Shown here: in pieces, positions 16,542-25,601 of the stretch
How positions within the stretch are numbered: the first letter of the stretch is position 1
Layout of the letters: the number at the start of each line of letters is the position of its first letter
Assembly: GCA_900755035.1 (NCBI GenBank)
Contig: CAAEEZ010000002.1
Span: 62,001 to 126,000, forward strand
Source: Clostridia bacterium
Lineage (GTDB): Bacteria > Bacillota > Clostridia > Christensenellales > CAAEEZ01
Direction: 5' to 3'
DNA length: 64,000 nucleotides
The notes under the pieces: model-generated
The model's database searches: none
Told to the model about the DNA's origin: nothing
The model's input: the letters and a program-made list of their open reading frames with translations, nothing else
Translations under genes and position numbers: made by a program

Positions 16542-18320
16542 ATGATTAAAAAATTGTTGAAAAGTGTAAGAGAGTACAAAAAACAATCTTTACTTTCGCC
16601 TTTTTTCATATCGATTGAAGTTGCGTTCGAGTGTTTGATTGTTTACGTAATGTCTCTTCTAATCGACTCTATTTACGCTACGAATATGAAAATGGTGGCA
16701 ATTTACGGCGCCGTTTTGATAGTTATGGCGATATTGAGTCTACTTTGCGGTGCGATAGCCGGAAAGTTTGCAGCCGATGCTGCTTCGGGATTTTGTAAAA
16801 ATTTAAGGCAGGACTTATTTTACAAAATTCAAAAATTTTCTTTTTCGAATATCGATAAGTTCTCGACTGCAAGTTTGGTAACGAGATTAACGACGGACGT
16901 TATGAACGTGCAACACGCTTATATGATGACGATAAGAACGGCGATAAGAGCGCCTCTTATGATTATCGTAAGTTTTTCTATTGCCGTTAGCATAAATTGG
17001 AAGTTGTCGTTAATTATTTTAGGAGCAATTCCGCTTATCTTTTTGGGCGTATTCGTGCTTGTAAAAATATGTATACCTATTTTGGATAGACTATTTTACA
17101 AATACGATAATATGAACCGTACTTTAAGGGAAAATATCAAGGCGATAAGGGTGGTTAAATCCTTCGTTCGTGATAAATTTGAAAGCAAGAAGTTTGACGA
17201 CAAGGCAGAGGACGTAAGGGTAGACTACACCAAGATTGAAAAAATCACGGCGTTAAGTTCGCCACTTATGCAAACCATTATTTATGCTTGCGTAACGCTT
17301 ATTGCTGTGCTTGGCTCTATAACGATTATCAATACGGCACAAGGCATAGACCCTAGTGGTAACCCTATTTGGGGCGCTTTGTCAACGGGACAATTAAACA
17401 GCCTTATCAACTACAATATGCAAATTATGATGAGCCTAATAATGCTAACTATGGTATTCGTTATGATTATTATGGCAGAGCCTTCTACTAAGAGAATCGT
17501 TGAAGTTTTGGACGAGGAAATCGATATTCAAAACGATAATGAGACTATTAAAGAGGTAAAGGACGGCGAAATCGTATTTAATAACGTATCGTTTAAGTAC
17601 AGTGAAAAGGCTGAAAGGTACGCATTAAAGGATATAAACCTAACTATTCATAGCGGTGAAACGATAGGTATTATAGGTGGAACGGGCAGTAGTAAATCTA
17701 CTTTGGTGCAGTTAATTCCACGTCTTTACGACGCTACGGTAGGCACTGTTACGGTGGGTGGAGTAGACGTAAAAGACTACGATATAGTTAATCTACGAGA
17801 TGCCGTAAGTATGGTGCTGCAAAAGAATATTTTGTTCAGTGGTACTATAAAGGAAAACCTAAGATGGGGTAACGAAAACGCTACCGACGAGGAGATTGAA
17901 AACGCATGTAAACTTGCTCACGCAGACGAATTTATTACTAAATTCCCTGACGGGTACGATACCTATATCGAGCAAGGCGGTACTAACGTTTCGGGTGGTC
18001 AAAAGCAAAGGCTATGTATTGCAAGGGCGCTACTAAAAAGCCCTAAGGTGCTAATCCTTGACGACAGTACTAGCGCAGTAGATACGAAAACGGATGCGTC
18101 GATTAGGCAAGCGTTTATGGAAAAAATTCCTAACACAACGAAACTAATCATTTCGCAAAGGATAGTTTCGGTAAAAGATGCCGACAAGATTATCGTTATG
18201 GAAGGCGGTCAAGTATCGGGATTCGATACCCACGAAAAACTGCTTGAAACCAACGATATTTATAAGGAAATATATGAAATTCAAACAAAACTAAATAAGG
18301 GGGAAGAAGAAAATGAGTAA
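16542..18320 (+). CDS. Heterodimeric ABC exporter, subunit with non-canonical catalytic site
   Basis: Half-transporter of 592 residues: six predicted membrane helices in the first 300 or so residues, then a nucleotide-binding domain. Walker A is GGTGSSKST (about residue 380), the signature is VSGGQKQR, and Walker B reads LILDDSTSAVD with Asp where the catalytic Glu normally sits. That pattern marks the degenerate-site partner of heterodimeric multidrug-type exporters such as TM287/288 and BmrCD. It overlaps the next gene by 8 bases. The substrate cannot be told; drug or lipid export is the usual role. Confidence 0.92.
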   Translation: MIKKLLKSVREYKKQSLLSPFFISIEVAFECLIVYVMSLLIDSIYATNMKMVAIYGAVLIVMAILSLLCGAIAGKFAADAASGFCKNLRQDLFYKIQKFSFSNIDKFSTASLVTRLTTDVMNVQHAYMMTIRTAIRAPLMIIVSFSIAVSINWKLSLIILGAIPLIFLGVFVLVKICIPILDRLFYKYDNMNRTLRENIKAIRVVKSFVRDKFESKKFDDKAEDVRVDYTKIEKITALSSPLMQTIIYACVTLIAVLGSITIINTAQGIDPSGNPIWGALSTGQLNSLINYNMQIMMSLIMLTMVFVMIIMAEPSTKRIVEVLDEEIDIQNDNETIKEVKDGEIVFNNVSFKYSEKAERYALKDINLTIHSGETIGIIGGTGSSKSTLVQLIPRLYDATVGTVTVGGVDVKDYDIVNLRDAVSMVLQKNILFSGTIKENLRWGNENATDEEIENACKLAHADEFITKFPDGYDTYIEQGGTNVSGGQKQRLCIARALLKSPKVLILDDSTSAVDTKTDASIRQAFMEKIPNTTKLIISQRIVSVKDADKIIVMEGGQVSGFDTHEKLLETNDIYKEIYEIQTKLNKGEEENE

Positions 18321-20232
18321 GAAAAAACTTGCTATAAACAAAGACGACCTTAAAATTCTCCCAAGAGTTTTGAAGTATTGGTTCAAAAATTATAAATGGC
18401 AAATGGTAGTCGTATTTGCGTGCATTTTGGTAAGTTCTGCCGCATCGTGCATTATGCCTATTATAATGAAAAACTTAATTGATAACGTAATTTACCCGGG
18501 TATTGAAAAGGGATTAGACGCAGTTACGGGCGAGTTATTAAAGTTTATAATCTTTATTTGCACGGTGTACGGACTAGGGCTAATAGGCACGTTCGTATGG
18601 ACTAGAATGAACGGTATTGTTACGCAAAAGTTTATAAAACTACTTAGAACGGACGTGTTTAACCACATGCAACAACTGCCTATTAAATACTTCGATACTC
18701 ACACGCACGGCGATATAATGAGTATTTATACCAACGATATCGACGCACTTCACCAAATGATTGCGCAAAGTATTCCACAAATATTTAACGCAGCAGTAAT
18801 ATGCGTATCGGTAATTTGTATAATGCTTACGTATAGTTTGTGGCTGTTCCTAGTGGAAGTATTCGGCGTCGTGCTTATGTTCTTCGTAATTAAGACGGTG
18901 GGTGTAAGAAGTACTAAGTACTTTATTAAGCAACAAGAGGCGATAGGCGGACTAGAAGGCTACGTTGAAGAAATTATGAACGGACAAAAGGTAGTAAAAG
19001 TATTCAACAGAGAGGGTATGGTAGAAGGTAAGTTCGACAAAATAAACGATAAAGTTTATAAGGAATCGTCGGCTGCACACACCTACGGTAATATTATGAT
19101 GCCTATTATGGGTAATATTGGTAACGTCTTGTACGTTTTGGTTGCCTTTATTGGCGGAATTTTAGTGCTTACTAACTCCATAAACGTTTCCTTCGAGGGC
19201 ATTACTCGTTTCTCGCTTGCTAACGTCGGCGTGGTAGTTGCGTTCCTTTCTATGAGCAGGCAATTCTCGAATACGATAGGTCAAACTTCTATGGAAGTAA
19301 ACGCTATTGCTATGGGTATTGCAGGCGCAAAAAGGGTGTTCGAACTACTAGACACGCCGATTGAGTTTGACGAAGGTTACGTACATCTTGTAAACGTAAA
19401 AGAGGAGAACGGCGAACTTGTAGAGTGTGAAAATAGAACGGGCGAGTGGGCTTGGAAACACCCTCATAAAGAGACGGGCATTACTACCTACACCAAACTT
19501 AACGGAAAAATCGAACTTCACGAAGTTGACTTTGGTTACACCGAAGAAAAACTCGTTTTGCACGATATAGATATCACGGCAATGCCCGGACAAAAAATAG
19601 CCTTCGTAGGCGCAACGGGTGCAGGTAAAACGACTATTACCAACTTAATAAATCGTTTTTACGATATTGCCGACGGAAAAGTGCGTTACGACGATATAAA
19701 TATCAACAAGATAAACAAAGCCGATTTGCGTAGGTCGCTTGGCGTGGTGCTACAAGACGTATTCCTATTTACAGGTACGGTAATGGAAAACATTAGATAC
19801 GGAAGGCTAGACGCAACCGACGAAGAGTGTATCGAGGCTGCAAAACTAGCAAATGCGCACGATTTTATTACTAGGTTGCCGGAAGGGTACAATACGCTTC
19901 TAAAAAATGCAGGCGATAACTTGTCGCAAGGACAAAAACAACTATTATCAATAGCAAGGGCAGCAGTTGCAGACCCTCCTGTAATGATACTAGACGAGGC
20001 AACTTCTTCTATCGATACTAGAACCGAAGTACTTGTTCAAAAGGGTATGGATAGGTTGATGCAAGATAGAACGGTATTCGTTATTGCGCATAGGTTATCT
20101 ACGATACGAAACTCCGATAAGATTATCGTGCTTGACCACGGTAGAATTATAGAGCAAGGTACTCACGAAAGTTTGATTGCTGAAAAAGGCAAGTACTACG
20201 AGTTGTATACCGGAAAAATCGAAATGGATTAA
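18313..20232 (+). CDS. Heterodimeric ABC exporter, catalytic subunit
   Basis: Second half-transporter, 639 residues, with an N-terminal six-helix membrane domain and a C-terminal ATPase. Walker A is GATGAGKTT (about residue 433), Walker B with catalytic Glu is LDEATSSID, and the H-loop is AHRLST. The signature is LSQGQKQ, where Gln replaces the first conserved Gly. Paired with the Asp-for-Glu change in the partner, this puts all departures at one of the two ATP sites. A charged insert of about 50 residues between membrane and ATPase domains (around residues 355-410) makes it longer than its partner. Confidence 0.92.
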   Translation: MSKKKLAINKDDLKILPRVLKYWFKNYKWQMVVVFACILVSSAASCIMPIIMKNLIDNVIYPGIEKGLDAVTGELLKFIIFICTVYGLGLIGTFVWTRMNGIVTQKFIKLLRTDVFNHMQQLPIKYFDTHTHGDIMSIYTNDIDALHQMIAQSIPQIFNAAVICVSVICIMLTYSLWLFLVEVFGVVLMFFVIKTVGVRSTKYFIKQQEAIGGLEGYVEEIMNGQKVVKVFNREGMVEGKFDKINDKVYKESSAAHTYGNIMMPIMGNIGNVLYVLVAFIGGILVLTNSINVSFEGITRFSLANVGVVVAFLSMSRQFSNTIGQTSMEVNAIAMGIAGAKRVFELLDTPIEFDEGYVHLVNVKEENGELVECENRTGEWAWKHPHKETGITTYTKLNGKIELHEVDFGYTEEKLVLHDIDITAMPGQKIAFVGATGAGKTTITNLINRFYDIADGKVRYDDININKINKADLRRSLGVVLQDVFLFTGTVMENIRYGRLDATDEECIEAAKLANAHDFITRLPEGYNTLLKNAGDNLSQGQKQLLSIARAAVADPPVMILDEATSSIDTRTEVLVQKGMDRLMQDRTVFVIAHRLSTIRNSDKIIVLDHGRIIEQGTHESLIAEKGKYYELYTGKIEMD

Positions 20233-20241
20233 GGAGCATTT

Positions 20242-21285
20242 ATGGAAAAGAAAATTATGAGAAGAAGAACGCTAGTTGGCGTAGGCTTGTTCGTCGTGAT
20301 ATTTTCGGGTCTACTTGCCCTAGCAAGTTTATTCGACCTAGAAGTATCGCAAAAACTAACCGCAGGCAATTTGTCTAGTGGACAATATTATGCCGATACT
20401 TTCTTCGGTAGGTTGTTTGAAGTTATCGGTTCGTTCCCGATATGGATAAGTATTGCAGTTATAGGCGCAATATTCTACCACAACGCAAAAAACAACAACA
20501 TACCTAATTTATTTAAGCAAAAAGATAGCGCTGTAAACGTACTAAATAAGTTGATAGAGTTTGTCGCAATCGTAATGGTAATTGCGTCGTTCTACTTCTT
20601 GTTTGCCGATTCGTTCAAATACTTTTTGAAATATTCGCACGGATATCATCTTAAAAAGTCTTTGGCGTACGTGGCTTCTATGCTGATTCTTGCCGTAATC
20701 GTAGCGCCTACGTTTATAGTGGCTTGGGGCAAAATAAGCGTGGAGCAAAACAAAAAACTAATGACTTTTGCGCTGATTATCGTGCTTGCTTTAATTACCC
20801 GTATATTTATAGAGGGTATCAAGCTACCTATCGGCCGTATGAGATTTAGAGCAATGAATTTGATAGGCGATTTTAGTTATTACACGCCGTGGTACGTAAT
20901 AAACGGAGTAAGAGAACTACCTGACGTAATAGGTAATAGCGCATTAAATTTCAGTGCGTACGAACACGAATTTGACGATATGTTCAAGTCTTTCCCGTCA
21001 GGTCATACGTTTGCTGCGGGTATGAGTTATCTAATTATTTGCTTGCCAGACTTTATTAAAAAGTGGGACAACGTAGTTGGTAGATTTTTGTGCTGGACAC
21101 TGCCTATCGTATACACGGGTATGGTAGCGATAAGCAGAATTATGGTGGGTGCGCACTACTTCTCGGACGTACTAATCGGTGGAACTATTGTGTTCCTAGG
21201 CGTAATTATCGGTAGAGAAATATTTGTGTTTAAGGGTAAGCATATTACATGCTTTTTTAAGGACAAAGAAAAAATAGCCGAATAA
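20242..21285 (+). CDS. Membrane PAP2-family phosphatase
   Basis: Integral membrane phosphatase of 347 residues, expected to remove phosphate from lipid phosphates such as undecaprenyl pyrophosphate or phosphatidic acid. The three PAP2 motifs are KLPIGRMRFR (about residue 194, the KxxxxxxR motif with a changed tail), FPSGH (about 251-255) and SRIMVGAHYFSD (about 297-308). Several membrane helices surround them. It lies 9 bases after the ABC exporter with an AAGGAG ribosome site, so it is in that operon. Confidence 0.88.
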   Translation: MEKKIMRRRTLVGVGLFVVIFSGLLALASLFDLEVSQKLTAGNLSSGQYYADTFFGRLFEVIGSFPIWISIAVIGAIFYHNAKNNNIPNLFKQKDSAVNVLNKLIEFVAIVMVIASFYFLFADSFKYFLKYSHGYHLKKSLAYVASMLILAVIVAPTFIVAWGKISVEQNKKLMTFALIIVLALITRIFIEGIKLPIGRMRFRAMNLIGDFSYYTPWYVINGVRELPDVIGNSALNFSAYEHEFDDMFKSFPSGHTFAAGMSYLIICLPDFIKKWDNVVGRFLCWTLPIVYTGMVAISRIMVGAHYFSDVLIGGTIVFLGVIIGREIFVFKGKHITCFFKDKEKIAE

Positions 21286-21297
21286 TATTTAACTATA

Positions 21298-21326
21298 AAG
21301 GCGAACCTGTGGGTTCGCCTTTTTTA
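21298..21326 (+). terminator. Intrinsic terminator of the ABC-PAP2 operon
   Basis: Ten base-pair stem AAGGCGAACC/GGTTCGCCTT with loop TGTG, then a run of T. Confidence 0.9.
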
Positions 21327-21523
21327 TTAAGAAAAATACTTTTTACAAATAGAATAATAGCATCTTTAACTAATTATATAAATTAGTGGCTCGATTAAAA
21401 AACCTATACTTGCTAAATTATTCGTTATAGAAAATTACGATTTTAATAAATGGACGATAAAACGATAGTCTAATTAAAATTATATTAAATAATAGATAAA
21501 ACCAAATAAAATAAAACGAGATA
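21327..21523 (+). other. AT-rich spacer before the fucose operon, nothing recognised
   Basis: With its flanking terminator and promoter, this fills the gap of about 300 bases between the PAP2 gene and the LacI-type regulator. No open frame with a ribosome site or repeat was seen. Confidence 0.5.
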
Positions 21524-21571
21524 TTGACAATGGTTTTAGATGCTGTTAATATATAATTGAAACGGTTCGAC
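21524..21571 (+). promoter_or_regulatory. Promoter and possible operator of the fucose operon
   Basis: TTGACA (21524-21529), 17 bases, TAATAT (21547-21552). Just downstream, TGAAACGGTTCGA (21558-21570) has a loosely symmetric CG-containing core of the kind bound by LacI-family repressors and would overlap the transcription start. The promoter is well supported; the operator is a guess. Confidence 0.55.
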
Positions 21572-21589
21572 TTTTATAACGGAGATATT

Positions 21590-22552
21590 ATGGCAGTAAC
21601 TATAAAGGACTTAGCAAGGGAAACGGGGCTAGCGTACGGCACTATAAGCGCTTACCTAAACGACAATAAGGTTAGGGAAGAAAATAGAATAAAGATAGAG
21701 AACGCAATAAAAAAACTTGGGTATATTCCAAACGAGTACGCAAGGGCGTTAAAATCGCATACGTCAAGAACGATAGGCGTGGTTATACCCGAACTTGCTA
21801 GTTTTTTTGCAACGTCAATAATCAGTTTTATGGAGGACGAATTAAGGAAAAAAGGCTACGGAATAATCGTGTGCGATTGCAGGTCTAACGAAGATATAGA
21901 GATTAGGTCGGTGAAATACCTAATGTCCAAAATGGTGGACGGGCTTATCATAATGCCAACGACAAGTGATAATAAAATTTTCGATTTGCCAAAAAGGTTT
22001 AACGTGCCTGTCGTGGTGATTGATAGATATTTGCAAGGGGACGGGGTAAGTTCAGTAACTATAAATAATAGGGAAATATCCAAAATTGCAGTTAGTAATA
22101 TGTTAAAAAACGGCTGTAAAAATATTGCCGTAATTCACGGTGGCGAGGTGTATACGTCTAGGCAAAGATTACTTGGCTATTACGACGCAGTAGGTAGTAA
22201 AAACGACGATTTAGCAGTAGACGGCAAGTTTACAATGCAAGGCGGATACGTCGCTATGAAAAAACTGCTTGATAGAAACGATTGCATAGACGGGGTGTTC
22301 GTTACAAATTACGACATGACGATGGGGGCGCTACTTGCGTTAAAAGAGAGTGGAAAGGTGGTAGACAACGACTTTGCTTTTACGGGCTTCGACCTAGGGG
22401 ATTTGACCAAGGTGATAGGTCAAAAGGTGCAAATAGTGGACCAACCGTTAAAGGAAATAGGTGTAAATTCGGCAAAAATATTGCTTAGCAAAATAAACAA
22501 AAAAGAAACTAACGATATAGTTTTATCAGCAACTATAACGAATAATTATTAA
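21590..22552 (+). CDS. LacI/GalR-family regulator of the fucose operon
   Basis: Repressor of 320 residues from the chosen start. The N-terminal helix-turn-helix reads VTIKDLARETGLAYGTISAYL, followed by the hinge helix (PNEYARALKSHTSRTIGVV) and a periplasmic-binding-protein-like effector domain. The ATG at 21590 with GGAG upstream is chosen because it places the HTH at the very N-terminus; an ATG-less upstream extension to 21557 would overlap the -10/operator region. It precedes fucI by 36 bases in the same direction, so it probably controls this operon and itself. The effector is likely fucose, fuculose or a phosphate of it. Confidence 0.9.
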   Translation: MAVTIKDLARETGLAYGTISAYLNDNKVREENRIKIENAIKKLGYIPNEYARALKSHTSRTIGVVIPELASFFATSIISFMEDELRKKGYGIIVCDCRSNEDIEIRSVKYLMSKMVDGLIIMPTTSDNKIFDLPKRFNVPVVVIDRYLQGDGVSSVTINNREISKIAVSNMLKNGCKNIAVIHGGEVYTSRQRLLGYYDAVGSKNDDLAVDGKFTMQGGYVAMKKLLDRNDCIDGVFVTNYDMTMGALLALKESGKVVDNDFAFTGFDLGDLTKVIGQKVQIVDQPLKEIGVNSAKILLSKINKKETNDIVLSATITNNY

Positions 22553-22588
22553 GAAATAGGCAAAAGCCTAAAAATAAAGGAGAGTATT

Positions 22589-24346
22589 ATGAAACCAACG
22601 ATAGGTATAAGACCGATAATCGACGGCAGATGGGGTGGCATTAGAGAAGGCTTAGAGGAGCAAACTCGCCAAATGGCAAATGCCGCAAAGGAACTTATTG
22701 AAAATAATTTGCGCTATACCGACGGAACGCCCGTTAGAGTAGTCGTATTCGACCAAACGATAGGTGGTGGCGAAGAAGCTAGTAGATGCCACGATTATTT
22801 TAGCAAGGAAAACGTAGTGGGTACTTTAAGCGTTACGCCGTGCTGGTGCTACGGCTCTGAAACGATAGACCTAGACCCGTATACCGTAAAGGCTGTTTGG
22901 GGGCTAAACGCAACCGAAAGACCAGGCGCCGTATATCTTGCTGCCGCTATGGCTGTGCACGCTCAAAGAGGATTGCCTGCTTTTGCAATTTACGGAAAGG
23001 ACGTTCAGGATAAGGACGATAAGAATATCCCTTGCGACGTAAAGGAAAAAATACTTAGGTTTGCTAGGTGCGCTATTGCCGTTGGCTGTATGCGTAATAA
23101 GGCGTACGTTGGGCTTGGTAGCGTTGCTATGGGCATAGGTGGTTCGTTCTTAGACGGCAACCTAATGCAAAAATATTTCGGCTTGCGTGCAGAGTGGGTG
23201 GATATGACCGAAATAACAAGGCGTATTGCGCTAGGCATTTACGACAAAGAAGAGTACGAAAAAGAACTTTCGTGGATTAAGAAAAATTGCCGTGAAGGAA
23301 TAGATATAAACGCTAATCCTAAGACTAGAAAGGAAAAGGACGAGCAATGGGAATTTATTGCTAAAATGACCTTGATAGTAAAGGATATTATGCTAGGCAA
23401 TAAAAAACTAGACGATATAGGTTGGCACGAAGAAGCGCTAGGCAGAAACGCAATACTTGGTGGTTTCCAAGGACAACGTATGTGGACGGATTGGCTACCT
23501 AACGGTGATTTTACTGAATCTATTTTGAATACTTCGTTTGATTGGAACGGCAAAAAAGAGCCATTTATCGTTGCTACTGAAAACGATACTTTGAACGGTA
23601 TGTCTATGCTACTTGAAAAATTACTTAACCAAAGGGCAAGTATTTTTGCCGACGTTCGTACTTACTGGTCGAAAGAGGCTGTTGAAAGGGTTACGGGCTG
23701 GAAACCAACGGGAAGAGCAGAAAACGGCTTTATACACCTTATAAATAGTGGAGCAGCGGCTCTTGACGGCACTGCTATGGCAAAAGACGAAAAGGGCGAG
23801 GCAACTATAAAAGAATGGTGGAATATGACTAGCGATGATATTGACGCTATTATGTCCAAAACCGATTGGTGTCAAGCAAACCTTGGCTATTTTAGAGGTG
23901 GTGGATTTAGTTCGCACTTCAAGACAGAGGCAGAAATACCCGTAACTATGGCAAGAATAAATATGGTGGACGGACTAGGGCCTGTGATGCAAATTGCAGA
24001 GGGCTACACCGTTACCGTTCCTGACGACGTACAAAAGACGTTGTGGGATAGAACAGACCCTACTTGGCCTAGTACTTGGTTTGCCCCACGCCTAACGGGA
24101 GAAGGTGCTTTTAAGGACGTATACAGCGTAATGGCAAATTGGGGAGCAAACCACGGCGCATTTACTTTTGGGCATATCGGCGCTGATTTGATTACGCTTG
24201 CATCTATGCTAAGAATACCCGTAAGTATGCACAACGTAGATACGAGTAAAGTATTTAGACCGCACGCTTGGACTGCTTTTGGAACGAGCGACCTTGAAGG
24301 CGCAGATTATAGGGCTTGCGAGAATTACGGAGCATTGTATAAATAA
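22589..24346 (+). CDS. fucI: L-fucose isomerase
   Basis: Converts L-fucose to L-fuculose (D-arabinose isomerase activity is also common). The 585-residue length matches the family (about 590). The conserved N-terminus IGIRPIIDGRWGGIREGLE, the GMSMLLEKLLNQRASIFADVRTYW region after ENDTLNG, and the C-terminal MHNVDTSKVFRPHAW are seen; Glu and Asp residues in the latter parts provide the manganese site. A GGAG ribosome site lies upstream. The stop codon shares one base with the aldolase start (TAATG). Confidence 0.95.
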   Translation: MKPTIGIRPIIDGRWGGIREGLEEQTRQMANAAKELIENNLRYTDGTPVRVVVFDQTIGGGEEASRCHDYFSKENVVGTLSVTPCWCYGSETIDLDPYTVKAVWGLNATERPGAVYLAAAMAVHAQRGLPAFAIYGKDVQDKDDKNIPCDVKEKILRFARCAIAVGCMRNKAYVGLGSVAMGIGGSFLDGNLMQKYFGLRAEWVDMTEITRRIALGIYDKEEYEKELSWIKKNCREGIDINANPKTRKEKDEQWEFIAKMTLIVKDIMLGNKKLDDIGWHEEALGRNAILGGFQGQRMWTDWLPNGDFTESILNTSFDWNGKKEPFIVATENDTLNGMSMLLEKLLNQRASIFADVRTYWSKEAVERVTGWKPTGRAENGFIHLINSGAAALDGTAMAKDEKGEATIKEWWNMTSDDIDAIMSKTDWCQANLGYFRGGGFSSHFKTEAEIPVTMARINMVDGLGPVMQIAEGYTVTVPDDVQKTLWDRTDPTWPSTWFAPRLTGEGAFKDVYSVMANWGANHGAFTFGHIGADLITLASMLRIPVSMHNVDTSKVFRPHAWTAFGTSDLEGADYRACENYGALYK

Positions 24347-25599
24347 TGGATATAAGAAAAATAAGTGTAAAAGAGCAAGTGCTACTTGCTATGCAACGTG
24401 TGTATGAAAATGCACTTACCTCTACGTCGGGCGGTAATATATCGGCAATGGACGAAAACGGGCATATTTTTATTACGCCTAGCAGTATAGACAAGGGTAG
24501 TTTGACTATCGACGACATAGTGGAAGTACTACCAAACGGCGAAATTATCGGTAAGCATAAGCCGTCTATGGAATTGCCGTTTCATTCTAATATTTACAAA
24601 ACTTGCAAGGACGTAAAAGCGATAGTACACGCGCACGCTCCTGCCGCAGTTGCTTACGCTTGTATGCGTATTTGCCCAGATCCTAACTGCGCAAGGGTTT
24701 ATCTAGATAATCTTGGCGAAATAGCAGGCTCGAAGTACGCCTTACCGGGCTCGCTAAAACTTGGCGATATTGTAATGGAAAGGTTTAAGCAAGGATATCG
24801 CACGGTGATGATGGACAATCACGGCGCAACGGTTGGCGCAAAAGATATGGCGACGGCATTTGCAAAATACGAAAACTTAGATTATTTGTGTCGCACTTTA
24901 TTTAATGCAACTGCAATAGGAAGCGCTAAAAACGTAACGGAAATTCCACTTAAAGTAGGCGAGTACGCTGTTAAGAAATTTGACGCTAGCGACGATAAGA
25001 CTAGGGAAGAAATGGTGCGTTTTCTAAAAAGAGCGTACAAAGGTGGGCTAGTAGCAAGCAGTTTTGGTACGCTTGCCGTAAGAGTAGAAGGTGGTTTTTT
25101 GTTTAACGCCGAGGGCGATAGTCCACTAGATATGGAAAAGGACGATATAGCCGTGTTTAAGGACGGATTTTTGTCTACGAATAAGCCGTGCAAGTACTTA
25201 GATTTAATTAGGAAAATTTTTGAAGCTTGCGAAGAAGTAAACGCCTTATTTATATCTATGCCAAGCGCAACTATGGCGTTTGCCGTAGCTAACGAGGACT
25301 TTGATGCAAGGCTTATACCTGAAAGTTATATTATGCTAAAAGACGTAAATAGGCTAAGTTACGACGCCGTGCAAGATTACGACCTAATTGCAAATACTTT
25401 AAGTACGAAAGCGCCTGCGTTAATTATTGATAACGAGTGCGTTATAACGATAGGTAAAAACGTAACCAAGGCTTTTGATAGGCTGGAAGTACTAGACTAT
25501 TCGGCACGCTCCGTATTACTTGCTAAGGCTGTAAGTAATATTCAGCCTATAAATAACGAGCAAGTAGACGAAATAAACGACACTTTTAACGGATGGTAA
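24346..25599 (+). CDS. Tandem class II aldolase, L-fuculose-1-phosphate aldolase type
   Basis: By context it splits L-fuculose-1-phosphate into dihydroxyacetone phosphate and L-lactaldehyde. At 417 residues it is about twice the size of FucA (about 215). The first half is a complete class II aldolase: STSGGNIS, ITPSS, SMELPFH with the catalytic Glu near residue 74, the zinc His pair HAHAP near 97-99 and a third His in DNHGATV near 157. The second half (from about residue 220) repeats the fold (VASSFGTLAVRV, DSPLDMEKDDIAVF, SATMAFAVAN, IIDNECVITIG) but has no His pair, so it is probably catalytically dead. It overlaps both neighbours, showing a tightly coupled operon. Confidence 0.85.
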   Translation: MDIRKISVKEQVLLAMQRVYENALTSTSGGNISAMDENGHIFITPSSIDKGSLTIDDIVEVLPNGEIIGKHKPSMELPFHSNIYKTCKDVKAIVHAHAPAAVAYACMRICPDPNCARVYLDNLGEIAGSKYALPGSLKLGDIVMERFKQGYRTVMMDNHGATVGAKDMATAFAKYENLDYLCRTLFNATAIGSAKNVTEIPLKVGEYAVKKFDASDDKTREEMVRFLKRAYKGGLVASSFGTLAVRVEGGFLFNAEGDSPLDMEKDDIAVFKDGFLSTNKPCKYLDLIRKIFEACEEVNALFISMPSATMAFAVANEDFDARLIPESYIMLKDVNRLSYDAVQDYDLIANTLSTKAPALIIDNECVITIGKNVTKAFDRLEVLDYSARSVLLAKAVSNIQPINNEQVDEINDTFNGW

Positions 25600-25601
25600 G
25601 T

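Noticed and set aside
21557..21589. Upstream start of the LacI-type regulator
   Set aside because: It would begin inside the promoter/operator region and put 11 extra residues before the helix-turn-helix; the ATG at 21590 has a ribosome site.
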